A DNA stretch of 15,882 bases, taken from the NCBI GenBank assembly GCA_018985235.1, contig JADGIG010000142.1, positions 1 to 15,882 of the forward strand, given 5' to 3'. The notes beneath the pieces are model-generated. The model made no database searches and was not told where the DNA came from. It worked only from the letters and a program-made list of their open reading frames with translations. Each line of letters starts with the position of its first letter. The first letter of the stretch is position 1. Positions 15,257 through 15,882 of the stretch are shown piece after piece. This DNA is from Sanchytrium tribonematis (taxonomy: Eukaryota; Sanchytriomycota; Sanchytriomycetes; Sanchytriales; Sanchytriaceae). A program made the translations under genes and the position numbers.

Positions 15257-15611
15257 TTATCTGTATCGCATGTCAAATCTGCCAGAATCACAAACTCGTT
15301 TCCTCATATATAACACTTTCCCCTTTTGAAAATTCATTGATAGAATGTAAAATCCTCCAAAATTAAATCTTGCGGCATTGTTACAAATAAAAAATAAGAG
15401 TTTGTTAAATGATACGCCGTAAAACAACCTATTTAAAACTGTCAACGCATCAATTTTGCTACTTATTAAATTTTTCTGCACAAAAGAATCCCATAAATAA
15501 CCTAGTTATTCCAGTATTAATGCTCACCTGCGGGTTGTTATCGGTTACAGTTTTATAGCGGGTCGTGGTGATCTTATAAAGGAGATTTTTACGACAAGGT
15601 CGCAGAGACCT
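15257..15611 (-). pseudogene. Unidentified broken or spliced coding fragment, weakly piggyBac-transposase-like
   Basis: Two open segments are joined by a 52-nt stretch with intron-like ends, GTGAGC at 15527 and TTTTGTGCAG ending at 15476. If it is removed the frame stays open from 15611 to TAA at 15259-15257. The second segment has VSFNKLLFFICNNAARFNF followed by GGFYIL, resembling the 'KW..KLFF.LLD.A..NAYILY' end of piggyBac-type (DDE_Tnp_1_7) transposases. A TDNN about 30 residues earlier sits where that family has DYN. The MGGVD core is missing, no start codon is seen, and a stop lies just upstream. It may be a decayed transposase or a chance frame. Confidence 0.3.
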
Positions 15612-15713
15612 TTAAGTCAAATAAATGCTTTTTTTATGAAATAAGCGAATCATTGAAAAGAAAAAAATTTCAATCAAATATTTGTGTTTTGTTGTGCCAT
15701 ACGGGTCAAGCAA

Positions 15714-15882
15714 ATGTCACGTTCACAAAAAGCAGCTGCAATTAACACCCAATACAATTCCAATTATGAAGTTGATCTTGCCACATACATTGGAAAGTCA
15801 ACCTCAGAAGAGGAAAGCAATTGTGGAGACTTAAATTATAGTGATGCGGAAGAAGTGGATGATGCAGTCGAAGAAGACACAG
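15714..15882 (+). CDS. 5' end of an unidentified gene with acidic N-terminus (runs off the window)
   Basis: ATG at 15714 opens a frame of 56 codons to the window end without a stop. The start is MSRSQKAAAINTQYNSNYEV. It then becomes strongly acidic with Ser (STSEEESNC, YSDAEEVDDAVEEDT). Composition differs from the AT-rich noncoding sequence before it, which supports real coding. Acidic Ser-rich N-termini are common in piggyBac-type transposases, and a piggyBac-like fragment lies just upstream on the other strand, but many other proteins start this way. No domain can be assigned. Confidence 0.5.
   Translation, partial: MSRSQKAAAINTQYNSNYEVDLATYIGKSTSEEESNCGDLNYSDAEEVDDAVEEDT

Noticed and set aside
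15596-15612. AAGGTC-GCAGA-GACCTT inverted repeat as a terminator or terminal inverted repeat
   Set aside because: The 6-bp stem is short and isolated, and no matching copy marks another element end.

Overview
The window is AT-rich nuclear DNA from a eukaryote with very compact, intron-poor genes. The eukaryotic evidence is a long disordered protein ending in a Sec16-like COPII domain, non-LTR (LINE-type) retrotransposon remnants, CCAAT and TATA promoter elements, a secreted subtilisin, and cysteine-rich proteins with GPI-like tails. An early-diverging fungus or close relative fits best, but this is inference; no marker names the organism.

Layout. Positions 1-4311 (minus) hold a low-complexity Sec16-like gene whose reading frame stops inside its conserved domain at the window edge. 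Positions 4483-8919 (plus) hold four paralogous two-nucleotide-site flavoproteins (called p1 to p4 here), plus the C-terminal remnant of another copy between p1 and p2. A fifth paralog (p5) lies at 10195-11220. Between p4 and p5, on the minus strand, are two paralogous ten-cysteine proteins (A and B) with hydrophobic C-terminal tails. A subtilisin-family protease (minus, 11233-13140) converges on p5. From about 13240 to 15620 the DNA is a graveyard of transposons: a broken reverse-transcriptase region (LINE A), a 5'-truncated LINE 3' end inserted beside it (LINE B, with 15-bp direct repeats and a TTA-rich tail), and a fragment weakly like the end of a piggyBac transposase. A new plus-strand reading frame with an acidic N-terminus starts at 15714 and runs off the window.

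The most interesting system is the flavoprotein array. Its members share a short hydrophobic leader directly before the dinucleotide-binding motif, an unusual Y-x-x-G-A/S end motif in place of the usual G-D, and no visible redox-active CxxC. Adjacent genes are only 15 to 38 nt apart. Three of them share a leader in which the upstream gene's stop lies in or next to a TAAATA-like sequence, followed by AGGAGTA and then ATG 10-11 nt later. The cysteine-rich pair and the subtilisin also look like cell-surface or secreted products, so the locus may be an accessory secretome cluster; that functional link is inference.
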